In this document: piece by piece, positions 1 through 11,599 of the stretch
Layout: each line of letters starts with the position of its first letter
Position numbering within the stretch: position 1 is the first letter of the stretch
From: Balaenoptera acutorostrata
Taxonomy: Eukaryota; Chordata; Mammalia; Artiodactyla; Balaenopteridae
Length of the DNA: 64,000 nt
Assembly (NCBI RefSeq): GCF_949987535.1
Contig: NC_080064.1
Coordinates: forward strand, 130,600,708-130,664,707
Direction: 5' to 3'
Made by a program: the position numbers and the translations under genes
The notes under the pieces: model-generated
What the model saw: the letters and a program-made list of their open reading frames with translations, nothing else
Databases searched by the model: none
What the model was told of the DNA's origin: nothing

Positions 1-535
1 ATACAACCCAGGAATTGAAGTCTTGAGCGCTTATCCCAGAGAAATGAAAAAACATCTGTTTACCAAAAACCTGTAAATGAATGTTTGTAGAAGCTTTATT
101 CATAAAAAACTGGAAGCAATCCAAATGTCCTTTAGTGGGTGAATAGTTAAGCACATATGGTATATTCATTCAATATATACCATGGAATATTTACTCAGCC
201 TTACTTAAAAAAAGGAATGAAATTTTGCCATTTGCAACAACATGGATGGACTTGGAGGGCATTACGCTTAGTGAAATAAGTCAGACAGAGAAAGACAAAT
301 GCTATATGTTATTACTTACGTGTGGAATCTAAAAAATAAAAAAATTGAATGGATATAACAAAACAGAAACAGATACAGTGTACCTGTACACAGGTACAGT
401 GGGGAGAGGGAAGGAGGAGGGGAAGATAGGGGTAAGGAATTAAGAGGTACAAACTACTATGTATAAAATAAATAAGTTACAAGGATATATTGTACAGCAC
501 AGGGAATATAGCCAATATTTTTTAATAACTTTAAA
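1..535 (+). mobile_element. L1 3'-end fragment
   Basis: Carries the diagnostic LINE-1 3' stretch: 'catggatggacttggaggg', then 'gaaataagtcagacagag', then the 'gtacagcacagggaatata' region. The last piece of the same 3' end appears at 1425-1500, so the element is split. Confidence 0.8.
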
Positions 536-1424
536 TGGAGTTTAAAGTTCTTTCACAGATGAAGAAACTGAGTCACCAAAAGGTTAGGTAATTTGCCCAA
601 GATCACACAACCAGTAACTGGTAGAGTTGGGTTTCTCAGGAGCCAGGAAAAACTGGACTCAGCCCCTCTCCCTGTCTAGCAGCTGTGTGACTCAGAGAGT
701 CCTCAGTTTGCTCATTTGTAACATAGGGACAATAATCCCACTGTGAGCACTAATGACAGACTGGCAACAAAAGCTATGAGTGCTGTACCAGTGTACCCAG
801 GATTGCTGCTCCTAAAACCCCTCTTGATGATATATGTGTGGGCTGTCCTCCATACCCCCTCAGAATGCAGTGGAAATGTCTTTTGGCCTCTTTTCTGTAC
901 TGTGGATGCTCGGGTGCCCATTCTCATCCCCATCTCCTAGGGCCAACAGCAAAAACCATTTATCGAGTGCCCACTTATGTGCCAGGCACTGTGCTGAGTC
1001 CTTTACTCACATTATCTCAACTTGGTCCTCACAACAGCTCTACGGGGTCTTGTCTGACTATAGACCTGGAACCAAGGTTGAGCCCCTTTGGGCTCCTTGG
1101 CTCTCAGCAGAACCTTGTGTCTTTCCACATGTGGAGTAACAGACCCAGCAAAAGGAAATGACCTGCCCAAGGACACCTAGCAGAACCAGAATTTGGCAGA
1201 TCTTTCGACTCGGTCTCCTGACCTTTCCACAGCACTAGCTTGCGGTTATCCTTCCTTGGCTCACAAAACTTGCCAAGGATGAGCAGAGGGAAGTGGTGCC
1301 TGAGAGGAGGCCTTCTCCATCTGCCTCTCTAGTGCCTGGAACCTCCCGCTCCCCAGCCCACCCCATTCCACTCCCACTCTCCTCCCTAATGTGAATAAAA
1401 GGAAGTCACAAAGTGTCAAAAAAA
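536..1424 (+). mobile_element. Retrocopy-like insert with poly(A), inside an L1 3' end
   Basis: Sits between two L1 pieces that should be nearly contiguous. It ends with AATAAA at about 1394-1399, followed about 20 nt later by an A-run (about 1417-1426). It contains two MIR relics (about 550-710 and 945-1235), so the source was probably a transcript 3' region. No target duplication was found and the L1 seems to lose about 10-15 bp. No coding similarity was recognised. Confidence 0.4.
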
Positions 1425-1500
1425 AATATTGAATCACTATGTTGTATACCTGAAACTAATATTATATGTAAATCAACTGTACTTCAATTTTTTTTAGAAA
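1425..1500 (+). mobile_element. Distal tail of the split L1
   Basis: Reads 'tattgaatcactatgttg' and continues to 'aaatcaactgtacttcaat', the usual last bases of an L1 3' end. Confidence 0.7.
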
Positions 1501-1519
1501 AAGAAACGAATTGTAGTTA

Positions 1520-2600
1520 TGAACTATAATTTGATTAATACACGCAAGAACATGGATGATCTTAAGGTCATTCTCAAAATGGTACATGTTGTATGCTTTC
1601 ATTTATATAACATTTTCAAATAACAAAATCACGGAAATAGAGAACAGATTGGTGGTTACCTGTGATTCGGGATGGGGAGTGGGAAAATTGTGGGTGTAAC
1701 TATGAAGGGGTAGCAAAAGAGAGCCTTGTGGTTGAAGAGTTCTGTATCTTGATTGAGGTGGCAGTTACATGAATCTACACTAGAACAAAATTACATAGAA
1801 CTACTCACACACACAAGCATGTAAAACTGGTGAAATCTGAATAAGCTCTGTGTATTATACCAATGTCAACATCCCAGTTTTGATATTGGACTATAGTTAT
1901 ACAAAATCAGTTGATTTTAAGGAAAGGAGATTACTTTCAATAATGTGAATGAACCTCATGCAATAAGTTGAAGGTCTAACTTAAGGGGAAAAACTGTGGT
2001 TTCCCAGAGAGGAAGAAATTCTACCTCAAGCGCAACATCAAGTCCTGCCTGAGTTTCGAGTCCACTGGCCTGCCCTACAGATTTCAGACTTGCCAGTCCC
2101 CGTGAAGATATGAGCCAATCCTTAACATGAATCTCTTTGTACATGCTGGTACAATGATGATTATAACAGCTTCATTTGTAATAACCACAAACTGGAAACA
2201 ACCCAAATGCCCATCAATAAGTGAATGCATAAACAAATTGTGGTTATCCATAAAATGAAATGCTACTCAGCAATCAAAAGAATTAAATTATTGATATACA
2301 CAGCAAGGATGGATCTCAAAACAATAACAAAGGTAAATGAGAAAGAATACATACTGTATGATTCCATTAATATGAAACTCTAGAAAGTGGAAACTAATCG
2401 ATAGTGACAAAAAGCAAAACAGTTGTTGTCTAGGTGGGGATAAGGGTGAGGTTTGCAGAATTTGTGAGGAGGAAGGATGGATTAAAAAGGGGGCACAAGA
2501 AACTTTGGGGGCGATGGATGTGCTCATGATCTTGTTTGTGATGAGGTTTCGTGGCTGTACACATGTGAAAACTCACCAAGTTGCAGACTTTAAATTAAAA
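1520..2600 (+). mobile_element. Two older L1 3' fragments
   Basis: About 1520-1900 and 2130-2600 both carry diverged LINE-1 3' motifs, such as 'acaacccaaatgcccatcaa' and 'atggatctcaaaacaataac'. The region between (about 1900-2130) is unrecognised. Confidence 0.65.
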
Positions 2601-2644
2601 TATTCAGTTTGTCATACAGCTATTCTTCTGTAAAGTTGTTGGAA

Positions 2645-2692
2645 GGAAAGAAAGAAGGAAGGAAAGAAGGAAGGGAGGGAGGAAGGGAGGAA
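2645..2692 (+). repeat. (GGAA)n purine-rich simple repeat
   Basis: An imperfect run of ggaa/gaag/ggga units. Confidence 0.8.
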
Positions 2693-2699
2693 ATTCCTA

Positions 2700-4045
2700 A
2701 TCTTAAGAATTTTAGAGTCTTGATTTAGAATTGATGAAGGGCGTTGAGACTTGGTGCGTATAAAGAATATAGGGAGAGGAGTCCACAAAAGCACCAGAAG
2801 TCCAGCACATTTACTCTTTTAAGGAAAGGACTTATGGACCATCTCCTCCCTAATGTGTTGCATCACCACCATTGGTGGCTATCCTTCTCCTCTGAATACT
2901 TTTTTCCAAGCCACTTGCCTAATCTAAGCCTTCCCCTTACTACTACTACATGAGACTCCCAGCTAGTTTCTTTACCTCCAGTTCCTCCTCCTTCCAATAC
3001 ACCCTGCATTCCATGACAAGATAAATTTACCTTAAGTTGAATTTGCAGTATATTACTTGTACAGTTAAAGATTTTTAACATTTTCCCACAATCTATGGGT
3101 AAAAGGCTCTGACCCCTTAGCCTGGACATCAGAGCTCTCCCTAAGCAGACCTCAAGCTGATTTCATGGCCCTCATTCCACTGCAGTACTTGTCCACTCAC
3201 TGGCCCTGTGCCTCTTGCTTAAGTTTGCTCTGCCACTGACTGTTTCTAGAGTAGTGTCCTTTCTCCATCTGGGTTACTCAACTGTATTCAACCTCCAAAG
3301 CCATTTTCTTATCCCACCTCCTACAAAGCCTCCCTTGACTACTTCTGCCCACAGTGATCTTTACCTATTCTGAGCTTCAGGACATTCTTCTGACTCTTTA
3401 ATTCACATTTACCCATAGATGATCTTATGATATTCCATGTTGACCTGTTTAGTTTCAATTTTCATTCAATAACCCATACATTCAACAAGTATGTATTAAA
3501 TTCCAAGTCAGAATAAGATTACTGCCTTTAAGTAGATTACAGACATGTTTGAGATTTTATCTGCTAACTGACAAGTACAAAAATAATTATAATGTAGTAA
3601 GTTTTGTGATAGAAGTATTAATGAACAGAGCAGGGGAAACAATCCAGTCTGGAAGTTGAAGATACTTGTAAGATTAGAGTGCACTGGTATATATGATGAT
3701 ATTTGCTTGTTTTTTCCTCCTCAGTTGTCTTCCCTGAAGAGATGTCCCATTCTTAAGTTCAAGGATATTTCCTGGTTTAAATTAATCGTATGTCTGACTT
3801 TGACTTAGAAATACGCTCATGAAACTTGGTAATTAAAGACCAATTCCTGAAAACGACCACTCCTTAGAAAACATGCAGTGAACAGCAAAGGGGCCCAAGG
3901 GCAGAGGGGTAAGGAATTAAAACCCATCAATTTGCACAGGAAACATCTTGCTCAACCTAACCTTCAAAACTTTTATTACTATATTAGTCACTACAACTAT
4001 TTTCTGATTGCTATGGTAATAGACTATTTAAAACAAGCCTTCATT
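2700..4045. other. Intergenic, mostly unrecognised; L2-like segment
   Basis: About 3150-3430 resembles an L2 3' region (Ser/Pro/Leu-like pyrimidine-rich text with 'cctcccttgactacttctgc'). Nothing else is supported. Confidence 0.4.
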
Positions 4046-4060
4046 AAGAATTGTTACAAC

Positions 4061-4411
4061 AGGTTTCCCTGGTGGTGCAGTGGTTAAGGATCTGCCTGCC
4101 AATGCAGGGGACACGGGTTCGAGCCCTGGTCCAGGAAGATCCCACATGCTGCGGAGCAACTAAGCCCGTGCGCCACAACTACTGAGCCTGTGCTCTAGAG
4201 CCTGTGAGCCACAACTACTGAGCCCACCTGCCACAACTACCGAAGCCCATGTGCCCAGAGCCCGTGCTCCACAACAAGAAAAGCCACCGCAATGAGAAGC
4301 CCATGCACCACAACAAAGAGTAGCCCCCACTCGCCACAACTGGAGAAAGCCCACGCGCAGCAACAAAGACCCAACACAGCCAAATATAAATAAATTTATA
4401 AAAAAGAAAGA
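4061..4411 (+). mobile_element. CHR-type tRNA-derived SINE
   Basis: Begins 'gtttccctggtggtgcagtg', carries the box-B-like 'gggttcgagccctgg' and several 'agcccgtgc/ccacaactac' modules, and ends in an A-rich tail. It is flanked by imperfect duplicates of 'aagaattgttacaac' (about 4047 and 4412). Confidence 0.9.
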
Positions 4412-4759
4412 AAGAATTGTCACATCATTGTCTCAGTCAAAACTATCAACATTTTTCTTGTTATTGACATTTATGGAAATATTCAATTCCAAAAAGACAA
4501 GGAGACCTCTGAACTTTCTAAATGAGGACTCCAAGCTTTCTGGTCTGAATAGGAAGCAGTTTGGCAAGATTATCAACCACCATCACCAAGGAAATGAACT
4601 CTAAGCTAAGAGTTAAAAGGTAAGTAGAAATGAGTCAGGCAAAGATGAATATAGAGGGGGAAGAGCATCCAAGGAAAGAGAACAACATACGTGAAAGTCC
4701 AGAATTGGTGGATAGTTGACAGTATATGGTCAAAGTCAAGAAGAGTTCGGAGAATCTGG

Positions 4760-5320
4760 GTAGTGAAAGATAAGACTAGATAAGGAAGCAGGGACCAGCT
4801 TGTAAACCCTGTGAAGTACCCTGAACCTAATCCTAAATGCCATAGGCAGCAGCTGAAGAGTTTCAGTCAGTTGTTCAACAAATATTGATTGAGAGCCTTT
4901 TACGTGCAGGCACCCTCCTAAGCACTGAGGATATAGCCGTGAATAGGACAGATAAAGTCCCAGATTTCACGAAACTGACATTCTGAAGAGGGAGAGGAAG
5001 ACAACAAATAAGTAAACATATAATTGAACAAGGTGATTTCAGGCAATGATATCTATTGTGAAGAATATGAAACAAGGCTATGGACAATGAGAAGGTGAGG
5101 GAAGGAAAGCTACTTATCTTTGGATAGTTAGAATAGGTCTCTCTGAGAAGGTGACCACATTTGAACTGAGACCCAAAGGATATCAAGAAGCTAGGTGTGC
5201 AAAGATGTGCGACAGACATTTAGAGTGAATAGTAAGTGCAAATGCCCTGAGGTGGGAGCAAGCTTGGCCTGCTCAAGGAACAAAAAGAAGTCCAGTGTGC
5301 CTATAGTGTAGTGAGCTAGG
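4760..5320. repeat. Ancient interspersed repeat relics
   Basis: Text such as 'gtgcaggcaccctcctaagc', 'aggtctctctgagaaggtga' and 'gcaaatgccctgaggtggga' belongs to a common old mammalian repeat that I cannot name with certainty. A second piece of the same family is at about 6850-7025. Confidence 0.5.
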
Positions 5321-6094
5321 AAGGAAAAAATTGGATGCAATTATTTGCTTAGAATTTCAAAAAGTGAACGTTGATATTAACATGTTTCTGGTGGAAAAGT
5401 TTTGGTGTTTCATTGGTTGTGGTTAATATCTTGCAAAGTTGTTTCCTGTTCAGGATAAAAATCTGGAAGTCCCATTTGGAAAGTCCCAAGGTTCACCAGG
5501 GTCCTTAGGATTAACTGTTTCCAAAACTCTGTCAGTAACAAGAAAATCGTTGATATCTTGACTAGTCTAGACGATGGACAAATAATTCTCAAACAAGATT
5601 TGTTCTAAGACATTTTCCATAGCAATCAGACAATAGTCCTCAGTGACTAATATGGTAAGACAAAGGGTGTTAGCTGTTTCCCCCAACCTCTTGGCTTGCT
5701 GTATCTTACTTTTCCACCCTTTGTTCCTGAAATTGTCAAATCCATAAACTTACCAAGGGTTGACTAGCCTCTGGGGAATTGCTGTACATTCAGCAAACTG
5801 ACAATGGACAGATTTATATACCATGGTGATAACTAATAGGAAATAGCTTGAACGGAAAATAAGAGTTTTTCATTTGCAAATGGGTTCCTTTTCTCAGAGC
5901 AACTACTGGAGAAACCGTCATGCAAGCAAAATTAATCTTTGGAGTCCCCTTTCCCTTTTTTTGTGTGTGTCTTCTCTTTCCATAGGCACCAGAAGTATTG
6001 TGGTCACTGAATCTCACCTTTACAGAAAAAAAAGTGATTTGATAAAATAATTTACATGAAAGTATTATTGTTCTAATGTAATTGTATTTTCAAA

Positions 6095-6175
6095 GGGATC
6101 CCAAGGAGAGAGACAATCTAAGTGTCCATCAATAGATGAATGAATAAAGAAAATGTGGTACACACATGCGCACAT

Positions 6176-6225
<50 letters not shown>

Positions 6226-6800
6226 GAATACTACACAGCCATGAAAAAGAAAGGAAATCCTGCCATTTGAGACAACATAGATAAACTATGAAGGCATTAT
6301 ACTAAGTAAAGTAAGTCAGGCAGAGAGAGACAAATACTGTATGATCTCACTTATATGTGGAATCTTAAAAAAAACCTAATAGAAAAAGAGATCAGATTTT
6401 TTGTGGTTGCCAGAGGTAGGGGTGGTGGGGCGGGTGGGAGAATTGGATGAAGGTGGTCAAAAGTTACAAACTTCCAGTTTATACCTACCTGGAAGATAAG
6501 ATAAATAAGTACTGGAGATGTAATGTATGACATGATGGTTATAGTTAACACTGCTCTATGGGATATTGAAAAGTTGCTAAGAGAGCAAATCCTAAAAGTT
6601 CTCAACATGAGGAAAAAAAATACTTTTTTCTTTCTTTTTTTCCATATTTATATGAGATGATGGATGTTAACTAAACTTGTGGTAATCATTTCTAAAAGTA
6701 TGTAACTCAAGTCATTATGCTGTACACCTTAAACTTATACTATGCTGTACGTTAATTATATCTCAATGAAACTGAAAGAAGAAATAAAATTTTTATAAAG
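6095..6800 (+). mobile_element. L1 3' fragment with a (CA)n tract
   Basis: Shows LINE-1 3' motifs ('aagtgtccatcaatagatga', 'tactacacagccatgaaaaa', 'taagtcaggcagagag'). It is interrupted by a dinucleotide tract at 6161-6223. Confidence 0.75.
6161..6223 (+). repeat. (CA)n microsatellite
   Basis: An alternating CA run, nearly pure from 6176 to 6223, inside the L1 fragment. Likely length-polymorphic. Confidence 0.95.
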
Positions 6801-7025
6801 AGAGAGAGAAGGAAGCCCAGGTAGTCGTAATGGGGTAAGTAACCTTTGATAATGAAAGATTGCCTTAGGAGAAATAGTTATAGCAGTGTTCTAGAGACAC
6901 GATGCAAATGGTAGTTTTGGCTAAATTAAGGAGAGTCTTGAATGTAGACTAAGAGATTTGAACTTCACCCTTGAGATAATAAAGAGTTACTGAAAGTTTT
7001 TGAGTAAAGGAGTGATGTAATAAAA

Positions 7026-8443
7026 TACTGACCCATTTCTCAGGCACTTAGGCCTTTCTCCAGAAGTCTGGTAGGGGGAGGTTGCCCTTGGAATAATCAG
7101 GGCTACCAAAGTAAGTTCTCAAAATTTCCCCCAGAAAGTCTTTTATGGTGACCCCAATTTTACCACTTCTTTGTGAAGACAATCCTGAGTCCTCTTTTCC
7201 ATACACATGGTCCTTATGGTTCTGAGATAATGTAAAGACAGACAGAAAGTTATGTTGACAGAGTATTACGAGATTATGGTGAACTCCTGGTGTGTTTTAT
7301 GCCATAGGAGATAAATCAAGAATTAATTTCTTTCTTATGTTTTAGATTTTAAAACAATGAATGCAAATGTATGGTCTAATATTTTCTTCCTTTCTCCTTA
7401 CAATGAGGGGTCTTATATACCCACTTTGGAGACCACAGTCTTTGAAAATGGGAACCTATTAAAGATTTTAATGAGGAGAGAGATGAGAAGATTTTAATCA
7501 GGTGTGCTATGAAAACTATTATCTGGTGGTATGGGTTGAATGGATTAGGATTGGTCAAATTAGCATTGGGTGAATGGGGGAAATCCTTGATTAGAGAGAA
7601 AAACAAAGGAAGCAATTAACTAAATAATGGCAGTGGCAGCTCTAGAAAAGTTTGTTTTAGCCAAATACGGGTATGAAAATGAAACATGAATCAAGAACAG
7701 TGGTTTCAAATAAGACTAATGTCACATGTTTATATGAAACTTTAATGTACAATATTACATTTGAAACTCAGAGCTCAGTGGGGATAAACAGAACAAATAC
7801 CCAACATTTTACTGAAGAGGAGATATTAGAGAGATTTTGGTCATTTGCTGAAGGGCATGCTCACAGTTACTCAGGGCAAGGGTCAGGTCCAGGACTCAGG
7901 TCTGTCTGACTTCTATTCCAGTGGCCTTCCCGCAACACCATGCTACCTGCTGCTTCCTTGTATGTGTGTCTTTGCTGTGTGCTGCTGGCTCTGAGATGTG
8001 CTTAGTGATTGAGGAACAACAGAAAGTCACAACACTGGTATGAAGATGCCCCCAAGAAATATTCAGGCCTGTAAGGTTTCTATTGCTTTCCCTGAGAATT
8101 TTATGGATGTCCGAACGAAATAAACACATCTTCACAGATTGATCATTATGTGTGGTAAGTAAAATCCAAGGACTTATGCTCAGAGGTCTATTACAGGCTT
8201 AACAGGTAGGAAGGGCGACATTTTCCTTGAATCTTGGGTGTAGGTTTTAAAAAAAAAAACCCACTCTCTAAAATATTTTTTTCTCAACACAATTTAAAAC
8301 TACAGTAGTAAACTGTATTAGCTTATTTTAAAAGAATGCCGATTTGTAATGTGCCCATAGAACATGTAATTTAGATTGGTAAGATGAAGTTCTGGAGAAA
8401 TATAATTGATGGCAAATTTTAACAGGAAAAGCATTGAATTTAA
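7026..8443. other. Intergenic, nothing recognised
   Basis: No gene, RNA gene or clear repeat could be supported. The open frames here are short and lack family similarity. Confidence 0.5.
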
Positions 8444-8456
8444 AAGCCTTTACCTG

Positions 8457-8809
8457 GGGCTTCCCTGGTGGCGCAGTGGTTAAGAATCCGCCTGCCAATG
8501 CAGGGGAGACAGGTTCGAGCCCTGGTCCAGGAAGATCCCACATGCTGTGGAGCAACTAAGCCCGTGCGCCACAACTACTGAGCCTGTGCTCTAGAGCCCG
8601 CGAGCCACAACTACTGAGCCTGCCTGCCACAACTACCGAAGCCCATGCACCTAGAGCCCGTGCTCCGCAACAAGAGAAGCCACCGCAATGAGAAGCCTGC
8701 GCACCGCAACGAAGAGTAGCCCCCGCTCGCCGCAACTAGAGAAAGCCCTCGCGCAGCAATGAAGACCCGACGCAGCCAAAAATAAATAAATTAAAAACAA
8801 AACAAGAAG
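8457..8809 (+). mobile_element. CHR-type SINE
   Basis: A full-length copy with a 13-bp target duplication aagc(c/t)tttacctg at 8444-8456 and 8810-8822. Confidence 0.93.
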
Positions 8810-8822
8810 AAGCTTTTACCTG

Positions 8823-11085
8823 TTACCATGAGTCAGCTTCACATCTGACTGAGGTCATGCAGCGCCATGATTTGGAGCTTTGCTTCGCTATGGTGCCAGC
8901 CATAGTCTAGCAGCAGCAGCGCCTGAGCTTGTTAGAAATCCAGAATCTCCCCCTACCCACCTCCCGCAGCACCTAGAAATGTGCTTGCCAGATAGTAGGT
9001 GCTCAGTAAATATTCAATGAGTCAAAGAATTAACATATTCTCAGCGTTCAGTGCTTTTTCACAGACCAGTCCTTCTGCCCTCCCAGCCCCACTCCTCTAG
9101 CAATCTGATAAAAAATCTACTTACGTTTGAGTCTGAGATCAAGTGTTATCTCTTCTGAGAAGTCTTCCCTCACAGGCCCAAAGGAATTTCTCCTGTGTGT
9201 TAGCCCTGGCTCAAGGGTGACTGCTAGTATTGCTGCTCTCCTCTTGCATGTTAACTGTTTGTTTGCATATTTATGTAAGGAAACTAGTAACTTCCTCTAA
9301 TGAAGTAAAACCCCTAGCCTTTAAGATTGGCAATGGGGAAACTCTTAATTAGGAAGGGAGGTCGTACTCACCCCACATTCCCCTTATGAGATCTAGGTTA
9401 CTCATCTTTAGCCTATGGTCTCCCTTTTCTTGACTCCACTTGGAAGAGGCCACCTGTCCCTGCAGCACTGTCTCAATTTTTGAAGGTAAGATTAAAAAGA
9501 AAGAAAGGCAGGATTTCCTAGCTCTGTGACCAATCTTTCAACTTCTGTTTCTATCTGAAAATCTACTAAGTCACCATCAGATGATTGACACTAGGAAATA
9601 TCCACCTATCCTCTTCCCCATCCACTTTCTCCCTTATACACCCCATTACAGGCATATGGTCTTAATCTAGAGCTTGAAAGGACAACCCTGTCAGAAACCC
9701 ACACAGTATGCGTGACATTCGCACAAGAGGTTCCCTAGTTGTGTTACTATATCTACCCCAGATTGGAAGCTCCCTAAAAACACAGAATGTATCATTTTAT
9801 CTTTACATCCTGTTGTCAAGCTCAGTGTCTGACATATGATAGGAAGAGGGGCATTTTTCTTGATTCTTGGGTGTAGGTTTTTTAAAAGACTGAACTTGGA
9901 AGTTAATACTGATTTATTGAGTGATTTTTTTTTTCGATTGTGACTTATTCCACAAAATTATAAGGTTAAGGATAGTGCTACCAAATTGGTATAAATGGCT
10001 AACCATACAATTATCATCCAAATCAACAGAGGTTTGAGAATGCTAGAATGTTAAACTAGATGGGACACTGGGACAACAGGTATGGACCTGGGACTGTCTC
10101 AGGTAAACTAGGATGTATGGTTATTCTAGGTTTGAAGTTCAGCAGTGTTGCCCCATAAACCAAATCTCCACCTGGGATGAAATGCTAGGGGTACAGCCAG
10201 GTCACTTGGGCTGCCATAAAATGCTTCTCCTTGGCCTCTTACCCTGGTCACATGACCCAGTTCCTTCAGTGTCTTCTCCGCTGTGAGTCACCAGCAGTTC
10301 CATTTCTAGTCACTTGTTTAAAGGTTCAACTATTGTGCAAATTCCAGGAAATCTCTTGACTCACTGATTGGTCTTTTTCCTCGGGCTCCAACATCTTACC
10401 TTTCCCCAGACTCTTTCTAGTGCTCTAAATTTTAATTGATATAATGCCATATATGTCTCTCTATCATTCTTCATTTCTCTCCTTTCCCTCTTACCTTCCC
10501 AACTTTCTTTGTGTTGCTTTCATACATCTCTCTTCTTCTGAGGCTTGAATCCTATCAGTTATCTATTGTTCTGTTTCCCATTAGTTAATCTCTGACCCTT
10601 CATAAATTAAATTTGACAAAGCCTCTTGATTAACAAAGGAAATGCACAAGTCACAGTAAAGGGGGCACACAGAAGTCAAATATAATTGGGGACTTGTTGA
10701 CTCATCACACCATTTCTATAAAGATCCAGGAGAAAAGGGGGGTAACTGGAAGTGTGTTTGGTTACCAAAGAACCCAAGAGTAAACTTTTCTTAGAAGTAT
10801 TACATGTCTTTGAGAGAAATTATTAAAGATGGAAATAGTCTTTTCTACATACAATAGGTACTTGATGAATTCTTGTTGGCAAGAGAATGCATTTGGGCTT
10901 TAGAATAGAGCAGAATTCTGTTTGATTTGTTAAGTATTGGACAAGATTAAACATGAATGGATTGGTACCTAGGAAGTGGCTCCTAGCGGGGGTCTCAATT
11001 CTTCCTATTACTGCAATACTCCTGAGAGGTAAAAACTTCACGTGCATGTTTATGTGTGACCAAACAGTGGGATCATACAAGGTGA
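8823..11085. other. Intergenic; MIR/L2-like relics only
   Basis: About 8970-9030 ('gtaggtgctcagtaaatatt') and 9090-9260 look like the end of an L2/MIR relic. The remainder (about 9300-11085) holds nothing I can name. Confidence 0.4.
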
Positions 11086-11087
11086 CT

Positions 11088-11464
11088 TTTTTTTTTAATT
11101 GAAATATTACTGACATACAACATTATATAAGTTTCAGATGTAAAACCTAATGACTCGATATTTGTATATATGTTGAAATAATCACCACAATAAGTCTAGC
11201 TACTATCTGTCACCACACAAGGTTACAAAATTTTTTTCTTGTGATGAGAACTTATAAGATTTATTTTCTTAGCAACTTTCAGATTTGAAATGCAATATTA
11301 TTGACTATAATCACCATGCTGTACATTACCTCCCCATGACTTATTTATTTTATAACTGGAAGTTTGTACCACTTGATCCCCTTCACCCCAACCCCCTTCC
11401 CCTCTGGCAATTTGTTCTCTGTATCTATGAGTTTTGTTTTGTTTACTTGTTTGTCTTTTTTAGA
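11088..11464 (-). mobile_element. L1 3' end, 3' half of a twin-primed insertion
   Basis: A T-run, then 'aattgaaatattactgacat' and later 'caccatgctgtacattacct', the reverse complement of an L1 3' end. Confidence 0.7.
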
Positions 11465-11560
11465 TTAACAATGAACTGTCAGAAAGAGAAATTAAGAAAA
11501 CAATCCCACTCACAATTGCATCAAAAAGAATAACATATCTAGGAATAAATTTAACTAAGA
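11465..11560 (+). mobile_element. Inverted L1 ORF2 piece joined to the above
   Basis: The plus strand reads the ORF2 segment encoding IKKTIPLTIASKRITYLGIN-like text, opposite to the adjoining 3' end. This is the layout left by twin priming. Confidence 0.65.
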
Positions 11561-11599
11561 TGCCTCTTTAGACCAATTATGGGTAGAGCAATTTACATT

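Noticed and set aside
4061..4150. tRNA-like box-B sequence (gggttcgagccctgg) resembling a tRNA gene
   Set aside because: It is the tRNA-derived head of a SINE with a poly(A) tail and target duplicates; no intact cloverleaf is expected.
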